Positions 1-12,600 of a DNA stretch of 64,000 bases are shown piece after piece (position 1 is the first letter of the stretch; each line of letters starts with the position of its first letter). The notes under the pieces are model-generated. The model was not told the origin of the DNA and ran no database searches. It saw nothing but the letters and a program-made list of their open reading frames with translations. The stretch covers positions 930,001 through 994,000 of the forward strand of contig ONZQ02000013.1 in NCBI GenBank assembly GCA_900312665.1, in the 5' to 3' direction. The DNA is from Cephalotrichum gorgonifer. Lineage: Eukaryota; Ascomycota; Sordariomycetes; Microascales; Microascaceae. Both the position numbers and the translations under genes were made by a program.

Positions 1-1755
1 ATACGGAGGGAGAAGAGATGGAGGAAGGCCCGGGGCGAGGGGGTCGTTGAATGTCCCTATGGACGGCGGCGGATCGATGTCCGGAGAGAGTACGACGTCG
101 AGAAGGAGGCAGAGGGTCAAGACCTGCTTGCTCTTGTTAGCAAGAATGGTGGCAGTCTGTCATGAAGGGCCAAAAAAGAGTTGGGTAATTGAGCTGACGG
201 ACTTCAGCCACGAAATGAAGGAAGGACAATGGGCGAAGATGAAGATGAGGTTGCACCTAGGTGGTAACTCTCAATACCAGTGCGAAAAAATAAATAAAGC
301 GACGACGCCAGCGTGGAACGGAACATGGCAGGGGCTAGCTGGCTGGGGGCTAAACTTGGGGGGAATACAAAGGGGGCCGCCATGACATGACAAACAGCAC
401 CGTAAAACTGGTCGAAGTGGACTAGCCTAACTTACCAGATAGAGGAGACACCTTGGATCAACTACTCGTATCAGTACAAACACGAGCAGAAGAGGCCGTT
501 GGAACGAAGATAATGGAGGAGAGGGAAAATGTCCTCGAAAAATGCCTTGATCCTCGAGGAGAAATGATCAACCTCGGGATGGGAAGCTTGATAGATAGTT
601 GGGCAAATATTATTTTCTTTCCTTTGGGGGGAAAAAGAAAGGAAGCTGCTGGGGTAGCGAGCACAGCCCAGGGCAAGGAAGGTGTGATGAGGCTTTGGTC
701 ATGGAAGGTGCCGCCCGTCGCCTCGTAGAAGCTCCTTTCTCGCTCAGTGTAAGGTATGTACTCCGTGTGTAAAGGAGTCTTTCACTGAGCACCTCCGCGC
801 CATGTGGTGTCAGAGGAGACCGATACAGTGTGCCATGATACCCATACAGTCGTACATGGCTCAATTCCTGCCAGTAATGCCCAAGACCTAATAGGCACTA
901 TGATCTGATACCATAGACAGGTAGGTACTTATTTGCTCTTTAGCACCTAGTACTCACAACCCCAACTCCTCTCTGCGTGGACTCCTCTCTGGGTGGATGC
1001 GTGCAAGTTTGTGAGGTACCTGCATGAGAGCATTGATGCGGACACCCTTGATTTACGACTAGCTTAACTCTTTGTTTCAGCGCCGGTATTCAAATCAAGG
1101 AGCAAACCTCGAGAATGGACTCGAAATGCGTCGCATTCTGCCCCAGGCTATCAAATTTGCACCGGGTGAGTTGCTATCTACAACAGCCAAGTTAAGCCAT
1201 CAGCTCCGAGACGCCAATGTACGAGGGAAAGGTCCCGTTTTGATACATCCATCTCGAGAGTGCGGGGTCTGTCAGGTAAGGCGTATTGGATACCTCCTGA
1301 GGTATAAGGCATGTCATTTATTAGATCGACCTTTGCGAGGGCCAATTCGATCTCCATTGCAGTAGACTCCTGCACGCCTCTAGCCCGAGAAGCAGTCAGG
1401 TACCCGAGGAGACACTCCTTAGTATGGGGAGTATTGGTAAGTCATGTTCACGGATCGATACGTCAAGCTCTCCTACGGTGGAAATTCCATGCTCCTTAGT
1501 TCTCCATTAGTCCATTAGCACCATCTGGAGGCGACCTAGGTTCTAGCACTTCCACCATTCTGTGGGGCCTCTATTGTAATACGGCCTCAAGTTCCAGAGC
1601 TCTAACGGAAGGAAACAACAGGAATACAAGAGTGGTTATGTGTCAAAAAAGGAAACGGCTGCTGATATTCACAAAGTGGACTTTCCGGCTCCCCCCACCT
1701 TCTAAACGACTAGGGTTTAATACTACAGTGACAGGACACGCTGCCCTTTTCTATT
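1..1755. other. Left-edge intergenic region, QCR2 3' side
   Basis: No coding region that I can support. Open frames here are at most about 110 codons, match no family I know and lack a convincing splice partner. The last part, next to 1756, must hold the QCR2 3' UTR (gene on the minus strand). I see no RNA gene and no clear repeat. Confidence 0.5.
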
Positions 1756-3309
1756 CTATACCCGGAGACCCAACTCCTCCGCAAAGGGAAGGACGTGGAG
1801 ATCACCAACAGTGGCCACAGTGGCCTTGCCGTCAACCAGGGTCTTGGCAACCTATAATCGTCTGTTAGAAAGGTGTCGGTGAATACGGGGGAGGTGGGAC
1901 GAAGTCGACTTACAGACTGCAGCTTCTGCGCCGTGACGGCAGCATAGCTGTTGACAAGGTCGGCAGCCTTGACGGGCTGAGCTCCATGCACAAGGGCGGA
2001 GCCAACGGAGACCAGGGACTCTCCGGAGTCTAGGGCGTCGAACTTAGCCTTTGCGATGGCCTTAGCCAAGTCCTCCTTGCTCATGGAGCCGGCCGCTACG
2101 CTCTGGAGCGCCTTAACGGTCTCCTCCGCGGCCTTGCGGACGGCGGACGCGCTGCCAGAGAGCTGGATGGCCAGGAGACCGGCATCGGAATACTTGAAGT
2201 TGGTCGTGGAAGCCGACACACCCGACGAAGCAGCAATCTTGGAGACGAGCGAGAAGCCAGGAGACCACTTGACGGACGGCTGCCCACCGAGAAGGGCGGC
2301 GAGCACGGCCACCTCAGGGCCCGAGGCGCTAGCACTGGCCCCCGGGAAGGCGATAACGACGGCGTTTCCGGTCTGGTGGTCGATTCGCTGCTCTCCGCCG
2401 TAGTAGGCCGAGGGCGAGGACTTCACGGCAAACTGACCAGAGGGAGCAGAGGACAGCTCGCTGAAGAACTTGTCCGTCCACTGGCTCAGGGTAGACTGCG
2501 AGGCACCTTCGGCAACTAGGGCGATGTTGGGCTTCGTGTAGGCAGCCTCGGCAAAGTCGGCAAGGGAGTACTCGTCGAGATAGTGACGCGAAGAGGCCGA
2601 GGGGGAGGGGTACAGCGGCGAGCCAAGACCGTTGTGGAAGGCGATGGAGTGGGCGGCGTCCAGAGCGATGGCACTAGGGTTAGCAGCTAGCTTGGCCTGG
2701 TTGACCTGAATGACCCTCTCGACATCTTCCTTCAACTCGTGGGCTAAACATCCCAGTTAGTATCAATGATGGACGGGGAACTGAACAAACGCGTTCGAGG
2801 TTGCGGCATACTAGTGAAGCGAGTCTGGGAGATAACCTCAGCGAGAAGCTCGGTGAAGTAGGGGATGTCTCCACGGAGGAAGCCCGCCTCGAGGACGAGG
2901 GCCTCTCGGGTATGGTACGCGGTCAATTGGCCACCCAGGAGTTCGGATTCTCTCGTGATCCTCAGGGCAGATCGCTTAGATGTGTTCTGTAGATAGCAGC
3001 AAAAATTAGCTCAAACGATGCAAAATGACGTGACGCCGGAGTAGCGGGAAGCTCGACCTTGAAGGCAAACTCCTCCAAGCCAACGGTAAGGCCGGGCAAC
3101 GGCTGGTATCTGGTACCGGCCTTGACCACGACAGCCAGCTTAGAGGTAGGGCCGTGTGCGTCCCTCGAAGCGATCTTGACACCGGCGGCCTCGTAGGTCT
3201 CGAACGGCGAAGGGCTGGAGGCAGCAGCAGCAAACCCACGGGTCTGGAGGGTGCGCGCAGATCGCGCAGACCCAAGGGCTAGCCGAGTGAGGGAGGATCT
3301 CGAGATCAT
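1756..3309 (-). CDS. QCR2: Cytochrome bc1 complex core protein 2 (Qcr2)
   Basis: Non-catalytic core subunit of respiratory complex III, in the mitochondrial inner membrane on the matrix side; belongs to the M16 peptidase-like family but without peptidase function. Exons on the minus strand are 3309-3058, 2986-2812, 2743-1914 and 1851-1756, giving 450 residues, as usual for fungal Qcr2. The start MISRSSLTRL opens an Arg/Ser-rich mitochondrial presequence ending near RGFAAA. Then come the family landmarks GPTSKLAVVVKAGTRY, LPGLTVGLEEFAFK, ESELLGGQL and YFTELLAEV, and the C-terminal end is LPFAEELGLRV. Splicing at 2812/2743 rebuilds RFTTHELKEDV, which supports the model. The first intron has a weak donor, GTCGAG. 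The gene is divergent from RPC82 over about 550 bp. Identification is from family knowledge; exon ends are inferred from splice signals and frame. Confidence 0.93.
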
Positions 3310-3858
3310 TGTCGTAGATGGACGTCGCAATGGACAGGAGTCGGGGAGCTTGTGCTTTCGTGATCCAAGTTCTGCGTGAGGCCGGCCCGGCTAAAACAGA
3401 ATCTTTAGCATCTCCGTCTTATTTTCGGCATACTCCAATTGGTCAGGTGATGTCCCGAGGGAAATACTCGTACCCACACTCGCAGCTCCCACCTGTCGCT
3501 GACAGCGCAATACGGCTGTACCCAGCTGTCCTTATCTCACTCCAATTGTACCAGGTGTGGGTCCCGGTCTGGCGGGGACTGTGCAAAAAAAAATTACCTT
3601 GGTGTCACCTCTTCGAATTGGATGAGCAATTGATGATCGAATCCATCATTTGTCTGCGTTCTAGGAATTCCACGTCGGCCATTTTTGCAGCTTCCGTCGC
3701 GGTTTCCAAATGAAGCCTCGGTAGCGTTAGGCACACTAGAAGCGCGAGAGAGAGAAGGAGAGGATCTCTTGCAGCAGCAAATCCCCGTCGCCCCTCCTTA
3801 CCACCACCACCCCTCCAAAGCCTCGAACGCCGCCGTCTTTGCGCCGAACGCTGTGAAA
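3310..3858. promoter_or_regulatory. Divergent promoter QCR2 / RPC82
   Basis: A 549-bp interval between the two start codons must carry both promoters and both 5' leaders. It has a short A-run near 3586 and no other coding frame. I recognise no specific factor site. Confidence 0.5.
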
Positions 3859-6116
3859 ATGATTGTGGTGAGTCAATCGCGTGCCAGCTAGAACCCGCAG
3901 ACGAAAGGTTGGTCACCGTTTCTCCTACGAACATGCCGCTTACCATGCGTTTTACAGACAAAACACGCGGCGGAGCTGTGCACTCTGCTCGTAAACGACG
4001 TATTTGGCGAGCTTCCCTCTGTTAGTCCTCCGCCTCTTCCTCCTCGACATCTAACCCCACCCATGATGGCAGCGCCCTGTTTCTGGCATATGGCATGTCC
4101 TGGACTATGTACTAATATTATTTGATTATAGAGAATTTTCGAGACTCTTTGCCAACGAGGACCATGCCGCCTCCCTCAACTCTTCGAGCGAACTGGGCTT
4201 AATCCACACCAAGTGCGCCATGGCCTCGCCGTTCTGATCCAGCATGATCTTCTCTACTACACCGTCAACGAGGAAACCAACACAACTACATATGAGGCGA
4301 ACACGACATCCTGTTATAATATCTTGCGTGTTGGCAGAATCGTGGACCTCGTCGGTACAGTCTACGGCCGGGCCGAGCAGGAGGTGGTCCGGCATCTGCT
4401 ATCGCTGGGTCATGTACAGATTGCGGATCTTGCGCAGGCATTCGGCGCTCAAGGCGCATCCACGGTCGAGTCGACATTAGACGCCGAAGATACCGAGAGT
4501 GCATTAAAAACAAACGGCGATTCCGGGGACCACACTGAGACCGCGCCGTTTATCAAGTCGGTCTTTCACCTCCATGAGGTTATCGCCCGGTTGATCCAGT
4601 GGGAGATTCTCGAGGTTGTTGATGCCGGTTCCTTCACGAATCCTGAGGCCATCTACAACGAAATTGAGCAGGCCTATGCAAAGAAAGCTGCATCCGTGAA
4701 GTCCTCAAAAGGCAAGGATGACCTCGCGCGAGAGAAGGCCTGCGAGCTACGCGCTGCCCGAGATCGAGGCAAAGAATTGAAACGCCAGCTTGACAGCGAA
4801 GCCCCGGTTCCAGACACCAAGCGGAGAAAGCTCACGAACGGGCAGGCGAACGGGACCTCGTCTCCGCAAACCAGGCGAGTACTTGATGTGAGTATAGGGC
4901 AATTCGACGTCATTCCGCTCCCAAGGCCTCACTTACTGATATATATCCCTTGAAACAGTCGTCTACCGTTGTACGCATCAACTACGAGAAGTGCCTCGTC
5001 GACTTGAGAAACGATCGGCTCACTCGATTCGCCGACGATGTTATCGGCCGCACCACCTCTCGAGTCTACAACACCCTCCTACGGCTTGTTTCTCGGAAAA
5101 TCTCTAGGTGCGTCGAGGATGTAAGAATCGATGGAGCCTTCAGTGAAATGTTTGATGACGGCTCTTCTCACGACCTGACTGTCACCACTTTGGACATCTT
5201 GGATGCCCTCGATCCTTCGGTCAACCTGGCCAGCGATATCGGCAGGGTCAGCAAAAAAAGCGTCGACCCTAACATATCAGAACGCCTCCTACAAATAGCG
5301 TCCTTGCTAGACGTAGATCAAGAGGCTGAGGCTGGCGGAGAGAACGGGTTGACCGGCGAACGGCATTTTATGGACGACGACGATTCGGACCTGGAGGATG
5401 TTGTTCCGAATACAAACGGGACTGAGGGCGGACAAAATGATACCAGGAACGGTCAAGTAAAATCAGAGAACGGCCCAGCAGAACAAAGGGTAGAACTTCT
5501 GCGGCGGCATATGTTCCTCCTATGCGAGAGCAAGCATCGCTTCGTGCGGCACTGCGGCACGCAAGGCGACGGGCAGTGGACGGTCGACTTCGACATCGTG
5601 ATGCAGTCGCTTCGACAGGTCGAGATGGATGCTATCATCGAACAGGTCACGGGGCGTCGAGGTCTGCGACTCACGCGTATCCTACGTGACTTCGGCAAGC
5701 TAGACGAGAAGGCCCTGGCTAATAAGGCGCTCATGAAGAAGCCAACGTTGCAAGGCAAAATGGTCGAGCTCCAACGCGCCAGTTTCGTGGACGTGCAGGA
5801 GGTGCCTCGCGATAACAACCGTATCGCGAACAGGACCATGTTCTTCTGGCACTGCGATACAGACCGCCTCCGGAGGGAGCTGCCGGATCGGATTTTCAAG
5901 TCTATGCTGCGCTGTCTGCAGGTCTTGGAGGTGGAACGGTATAAGGTTCGAGACATTCTCGAGTTTGTGCACCGGACGGATGTTAAAGGCAAGGAAGAGG
6001 AAGTTATGACACCCGAGTACTACAACAAGTACAGCCAGCACTTGGAGTTAGAGGCCAAGCTCTTGGGCCACGCGATGAGGCTCGACGAGATCGTGGCCGT
6101 CCTTCGAGATTACTAA
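3859..6116 (+). CDS. RPC82: RNA polymerase III subunit C82 (Rpc82/RPC3)
   Basis: Pol III-specific winged-helix subunit of the C82-C34-C31 initiation subcomplex, nuclear, needed for transcription of tRNA and 5S RNA genes. Exons are 3859-3867, 3958-4020, 4132-4887 and 4959-6116, giving 661 residues. The first coding exon has only nine bases (Met-Ile-Val), and splicing gives MIVTKHAAELCTLLVNDVF. The next junction gives GELPSRIFETL, followed by the typical winged-helix stretch HQVRHGLAVLIQHDLLYY. The second half carries VRINYEKCLVDLRN and, near the C-terminus, the cysteine/histidine-poor winged-helix repeats ending in a long helix up to DEIVAVLRDY. A charged linker (residues about 230-270, KRRKL) separates the domains. 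A second Pol III subunit gene, RET1, lies at 52.6-56.1 kb. The start is set by the family N-terminus rather than by length. Confidence 0.93.
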
Positions 6117-7013
6117 TTCCGCTCCGCATCCTATCTTCACACTCGACTTACACCCACGTATCGACCGATAATTTTAGACGAGTCCGTCCACCTCAAGTGG
6201 TGGTGCGAAGGCGGTGGAGGAAAGGTCTGGTGGTCGTGTGTTGAAGTGGAAGCGGGTACGTGGAAAGCAGTCATACCAGTCGCAGATTGTGCGAATTCTG
6301 TCATTAGTAGCTCAGGGACTTGTATGACGGTAGTTAGTGATGTGACACCCGAATAGGGAGGGAATTGAATGTGTAAGAGATGCGTGGCTTTCTCCCTCGT
6401 TCAGTGAAATAGTCGAATTAGTCCCACCCGCCCTACTGGTGCATTATGCCCAGCTGTAATACCTTGAGCAGCTCTGTTTGGCCTTGGGTTCTCTTGGGAT
6501 GAAATACTCGAAATACTCGAACAAAATGGAATCTTCATAGTTAATCATCTTAGGGGAGGGGAGAATGTGCTGGTCAATCACATGTGAGCGCTACAGCTGT
6601 AGCGGCTACTCAGTCGGCAGCAACAAAAGGGGCTGTCATCGAGGCGCCCTGGAGCAGAGTGGAGAGGTTCCGTTGTCGGAAGAGCTAATGCAGCCACGCC
6701 CTAGTAAAGGGGGGGTGGCGATAGTCCCGACATATTATCGCGCCAAAAAAAAAAACCAGACCCTGGTAGACTGGGGAGATGTCACCGCCGCGCCAGTCTG
6801 AAGGCTCTCCTGCGATTCTTTCCTTTTCCCACTCCGTTGACCCAACTCACCGCCCGCTCAGCGCAGACATTTTTCACTCCTTATCCTTTACCCGTGTCAA
6901 GAGACTGTCAGTCTAGGACTATCTTAGTCTAACATCTCGACGTCCATTCGCTCGCCCTTGCGAACCAATTCCTTCTTTAAGGTCGTGGAACTGAAAGAAG
7001 TCGTGCACACAAG
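6117..7013. other. Intergenic: RPC82 3' end and GGC1 promoter
   Basis: About 900 bp holding the RPC82 3' UTR and the GGC1 promoter and leader. An 11-base A-run lies near 6746-6756. I see no gene or RNA here. Confidence 0.45.
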
Positions 7014-8414
7014 ATGTCTCCGCCGGTGGGAATCTCGCAACAAAAGGAGTCGGGTGCGGCTCGCCTGCTCGGCTCAGGTATGTGATCAGTCCTCACTCAC
7101 CCTACGCATGCGACTAGGACTAACGTCCCTCTAGGCTCTGCCGGTATCTCCGAACTAATGCTGTTCCACCCCGTACGCCTCCGAACCTCGAACCTAGACC
7201 CTATAATGGCCAATGAATTGGTGAACTGACGGTGGAGTAGGTGGACACCATTGCGAAGCGATTGATGAGCAACCAGGGCAGGATCATGGGCGCCTCGCAC
7301 TTGAACCAGGTCATCTTTAAGGAGACGGCTAATGCAGGCCTGGGGACAAAGTTCTTCTCTCTGTTCCCTGGACTTGGATATGCGGCGGGATACAAGGTTC
7401 GTTTCGTTCCTTGGGTTACTTACTACACGAGACCCCAAAGGTCGTTCGCTGACAGCGAGTGTGTATATAGGTCCTCCAGAGGATTTACAAGTACGGTGGT
7501 CAGCCCGTTGCGCGTGACTTCCTCACGCAACACTTCGGCAGCAACTTCGAGTCGGCGTTCGGGAAGAAGACGGGCAAGGCCGTTCTGCACTCCACAGCGG
7601 GAAGGTACGTACTGCGACACAAAGCCCTCCTTGCGAACTAGCTAGCTGACTAGGTAACTCTTCTTAGTCTGATTGGTATCGGCGAGATCATTCTACTTCC
7701 CCTGGACGTCCTTAAGATCAAGCGCCAGACGAACCCCGAGGCCTTCCGTGGCCGAGGTGTGCTCAAGATTGTCAAGGACGAAGGGTTCAGTCTCTACCGA
7801 GGCTGGGGCTGGACGGCGGCGCGGAATGCCCCCGGCTCGTTCGCCGTATGTNNNNNNNNNNNNNNNNNNNNNNNNNNNNNNNNNNNNNNNNNNNNNNNNN
7901 NNNNNNNNNNNNNNNNNNNNCGAATTCTTCCCACTCCTCTCAATTCCTAGTAGTGAATATATCACTAACAGTCCCCATTCCAGCTCTTCGGAGGATCGGC
8001 CTTCACCAAGGAGTACCTCTTTGCGCTCGAGGACTACAACAAGGCATCCTGGTTCCAGAACTTCGTCGCTTCCATTGCCGGAGCCTCCGCCTCTCTCGTC
8101 GTCTCCGCGCCGCTGGACGTTATCAAGACGCGTATCCAGAACAGGAACTTCGACAACCCGCAGGGCGGGTTCACGATCTTGAAGAACATGGCGAAGAACG
8201 AGGGCTTCTCTAGCTTCTTCAAGGGACTTGTGCCGAAGGTGAGAACCGCTAACCGCCGTCTAATTTTTCGAGACAAATCGCGGTGGAGCAAATAACTAGA
8301 CCTGAGTACTCTATGTGCTAACTAAGTATCTAGCTCCTCATGACCGGTCCTAAACTCGTCTTCTCCTTCTGGCTTGCTCAGACGCTCATCCCTGCCTTCG
8401 ACAAGATTCTATAG
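7014..8414 (+). CDS. GGC1: Mitochondrial GTP/GDP carrier (Ggc1/Yhm1)
   Basis: Inner-membrane antiporter that brings GTP into the matrix in exchange for GDP; in yeast its loss disturbs mitochondrial iron and mtDNA maintenance. Seven exons: 7014-7077, 7135-7172, 7241-7396, 7471-7604, 7668-7845, 7984-8238 and 8334-8414, giving 301 residues, the length of yeast Ggc1 (300). All three mitochondrial carrier signatures are visible: HPVDTIAKRL, LPLDVLKIKRQ and APLDVIKTRIQ. Ggc1-specific stretches include LFPGLGYAAGYKVLQRIYKYGGQP, read here across an exon junction, and RGWGWTAARNAPGSFA. Frame is kept through every junction. The run of N (7852-7920) lies wholly inside intron 5, so the protein is complete. 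Splice sites are inferred from consensus and reading frame. Confidence 0.95.
7852..7920. other. Assembly gap (69 N) in GGC1 intron 5
   Basis: A run of 69 undetermined bases directly after the donor GTATGT at 7846. The intron runs 7846-7983, so the gap does not touch coding sequence. The true length of the gap is unknown. Confidence 0.98.
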
Positions 8415-9654
8415 AGCGGGATAGTGAGGGCGTGAGAGCGGAGGGGTTGTAGGTCTAGAGACAGGACCGAGCGTATTTCGGAGAGCTCGGGGCCTTGAGC
8501 GTCCTTCCCAAAATAGATGGAAGTGGCTAGACGGTATTGGGTATCTGGTTTTATTAAGGAACGGACTGCGATCTCAAAGAAAAAGGAGCCCTCGTTGAAT
8601 CCGGTGAGAAAGGGGCGTGCATTGGCTTGGGGGGAGTACGGCGAGGTTTTACAATTGCTTCTTGTATAGATAAGATATAGTATTCACACTACTCCCGATA
8701 GTAGCGAGGCGTAACACGACTTCGTTCTTGGTTCTAAGCTTCTGGAACTGTCCGTGACGGTCTGCAAACATGTCCACTTCATCGTGGGTAAATAAGCCCG
8801 TCATCACGGTGGTGTACTGTACTCACGCTGTTTTTAGGAGGCTTGCGTCCCCCTACCGTGGTTTGCGCACTTAAGTCTCACGACTTGGAAGAGGCGGGTC
8901 ACATCACTCTGCACCACCAATCTAGAGGACTCAACCCTGGGAAGAGCGATGTTCGAAATAAGACCGACTGGTAGCCGCAGTTCAGGGTGCTCGTACACTC
9001 GACTTTCGGGACTGGTCTGTTCGGCTACTGTTTGTATGTCGATAAGGGAAGTCCGTGGGGTACACTATTATTAGTATGCACAAAGTGAGTAGAATAGATA
9101 GTAGCAGCCTATGGACGTGTTTGACGCCAGTATCACTGTCCCGCTATTATTTGTGGCGCTCTCCATCCAAGAAGGAGGGAAGATGACAATACTCCGTATT
9201 GGCGTGCAATTGGTTATTCCTTAATAACGGAGGGTCCGGTACTTGGTCAACACGCCACCCGATCGGGCAGCAAGCTTAATCCTTACCGCATGGTTTCCAC
9301 AGCAACAGCCCATCTTTAAAGAAACAAACACTGGGAGGAATAGCAGGCACGGTCCACCCAGGATGATGTCGATCGATGAAACCGACCCAAAAAGCTAAGC
9401 TCTTGATATTCAAGACCTTCCCCTCCACCCTTGATACTTTGTCTCCTATCCCCCACTTAGTCCATCAGAATTCGATTTTCCGTGTTTAGCCTTTGCAATC
9501 CCCTTTCGCGTGGGATATTCGACTCGCTATACTGGGACGGCGACTCTGATATCCCGCCCAAGGGACTGTCCCCACAACAAAGATAACTACCTACCTACCT
9601 CTACCTTGCACACAACGAGCAGTCACGAATATTATAGATACCACCCAAGTCAGC
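8415..9654. other. Intergenic between GGC1 and the coiled-coil gene
   Basis: About 1.2 kb holding the GGC1 3' UTR and the promoter and leader of the next gene. There is no frame of note. A short (ACCT)n run lies near 9590-9600, just before the downstream start. Confidence 0.45.
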
Positions 9655-12600
9655 ATGCCTCCCATCGAGAGGGACGGTTCGCTGGACAGCCCTAAAGGGC
9701 TCCGGCACAAGCACTCAGCATCATCCGACCATGGCAGAGCGCTCATCATTCCCATGTAAGCTTCTAGCGCCAGTGTCTCTGCACTGTTGCTTCTTTTAAG
9801 AGAGCTCCCGATCAGGGCCTCTGCTAACCCCCGTGTCAACAGGTGGGACAGCTCCGACCCCGAGAGGGCGCCTCCTCCATTGCCATTAAACCCACAGTCT
9901 CCAAGCATCGGCACATCGCGGCCTGGAACCTCAGCAATCATTCAGTCAGCACATGCCGCCATGACGGAGAAGGCACGCGAGAACAACCTAGTGGTGAACC
10001 CATTCCTCGCCAAGAGACTCAACGATTTACCCCCCGAGCGGCCACTACCGATACCGCGACCCAGCCCGCACCGTCGAATGCAGTCCCTCCAGCCGACCAG
10101 TGTTCGGGAGAGGGGCCTCATGATTGAGGGCATCCCTTCCTCTCCTATTTCGCCAGAGAAAACGGCCCGACCCTCAACTCCGGTTAGACACCGAGAGTCT
10201 GTCTCGATACCTGCCGAAAGGGACTCGCAAAGAATGACCCCCGGCCCGGGCCCTACCTTCACCCCGGTTGTGAGGCCTGTTGTGAAGCGGCCACATCAAC
10301 AGAGTATTTTGGGGGAGAACACGCCTCCGCAGTCAGCCACTATGCTTGCGCTGCATAGCATGTCCTCACCACCCCCCAAGGAGACCGAGGCCCCAGCAGC
10401 ACCCGTACCTGCACTGTCAAATGTCACCAACAACTCGACAGCAGCAGCCACGAAGACTAGTCCGACCCCGGATGCCAGCGAGCTCTCCCAACAGATAGAG
10501 ACGCTTACGAATATTGCCACTTCTCTCCAGAAAGAGTTGTCGGCCCTGAGCCGGAGGAGTCGAGACAATGCAACAGATCTTATGAGTTTGAAGCAGGCTA
10601 CGAACTCTCGGGACGAAGACATTCGAAAGACGCTTAGGGACCTCATGGGCAATTTGAGCGAGAAGACTCTCTCCGGAATTGATCCCTTCCACTCGGCCCA
10701 CCTGGATAGCAAGTCACAGCATTCTCATACCTCACCGCCTCCACCGTCCTCGGCCCGAAGTGGCCGCCCTTTCTCCCTACCGCGGATTCCATCGCCCAAC
10801 AGCTTTGCCTCCTCGATTGATCGAGACTCTGTCTGCACCCCTAGCCTCTCGGCCGCGGACGCTCCAGCCACCATTGCTCTTCTTGAAAAGATCATTCGGG
10901 ACATGGGCACCCGCGAGGGGCAAGACCTTCTCATCACCAGGCTTACTGAAGTCGCCGAGAAGCTAGCGGGCATGGCATCGGCCACAAAGGTAGAGGAACT
11001 GCTGCAAATGGTCAAGCAGTCACACCATGAAGTCACCGAAGGCGGCCGCACTAGTGGTGGGCCTCGCGCACACTCCCGGCAAGTCAGCTTTGACGAGGAG
11101 TCTATTGGGACCCGAGGGCCTAGCTTTGATGACCATGGATCCGTCAGAGGACTTCGATCTCTCGAAGTCCAGCCACGAGGTCAGGGCAGCTTCCAAGATT
11201 CCACCCTCAATCCGGCGGCTAGCGATCTTGTCAACGAGGACATTATAAAGATCATTAGATCCGTCAAGGACAGCGTTTCCCAAGGTGGCGGGCTCACGGC
11301 CGAAGTCAAGGCTCTCGTTCGCGAACTCCGTGGTGAGGTTCTAGGCATGGGCCGGGAACTACGACGTCGCTTGGACGACGTCGTGGCCGGCGATGAGGAG
11401 TCACCTCGGAATGATGAGCTCAAGGAGGAGATGACGCACGTTGTCAATGAAGGGCTGGACGAGCTCAAGGATCACATGGATAGTCTTTTGCAAGAACACC
11501 GGAGACAGTCCGCCACCTCGGCCACATCCAAAGCCAGCGTCGTTGACTATCATGAGATCTACAACGCCATGAGAGCCGCGCTCAAGGACTGTCAAGGGGA
11601 TCGCAGTCAGCAACAAAAATCTCCCACCCGCGACGACGTCATTGATGCCGTCCGCGAGGCCTGGGAAAGCTACAAGCCAGAGATAGAGGTTCAGCAATTC
11701 GGCCTTGAACGAGACGAAATCCTCGCGTGCCTCAAAGAAGGCCTCCAGGGCCACACAAGCCTAGATGACCATCCGGTCGGGGCGACACGCGAGGAGGTCT
11801 TCCGCGCTGTTGTGGAAGGACTTAAGCATTTCGTCCCCCCGCAGATGGAGATCCCCGCCACACTATCTCGGGATGAGATTCTTGAGGCTGTCCGGGAGTG
11901 TCTTGAGGAGTTTGAGTTCCCAGTTGCGCCATCAGCCCTCGGCAACGACCTCTCGCGGGACGACATGGTCCAGGCTGTCAAGGAGGGTCTCCATGACTTC
12001 GAGTTCCCGGAATCTCGGGCCCTGGCTATTCCGCAACCTAGCAACGATTCAGTCATGTCCAAGCTTGCCGAAATTATCGAGCTTATGAGACTCGAGTTTA
12101 GGTCTGTATCAGACGAGGCGAGGCAAAATGTGGCGGCCAATGGACGTGATACAGAGCAGGTTCTCGATGCTACCAAGGATGGGTTTGAAAAGTTGCGGGA
12201 GGATATGGAGAAGTATGTCGACAGGATCAGCGGGCGTTCCGACCGGAACCAGTCCTTGGACCATGTTATCAAGACCCTGGACGCGTTCCGAGACGAGATA
12301 TCGGAGGTCCTCGAAACTCAGATAGACTCCATTCGAGACTCGGTCAACATGTCTCTCGTGCCGGCCGCCCCCGCCCAGAACAACCTCCCGATGAAGGATG
12401 CTCTCGACGGTATCCGGGAAGGACTTGACAGGATTAGGGGGGAGCTCCAGCGCCCACTGGCGGGAACCACAGAGATCCTTGATACCATCCAGGAAAGCAT
12501 GTCTGATCTCCACATCCGCATCGAGAAGCTGGGCAACCGTCCCGCGGATTTGACAGCCAACGATGAGATTCTGAATGCCCTCAAGGCTGGCCTCGACAGC

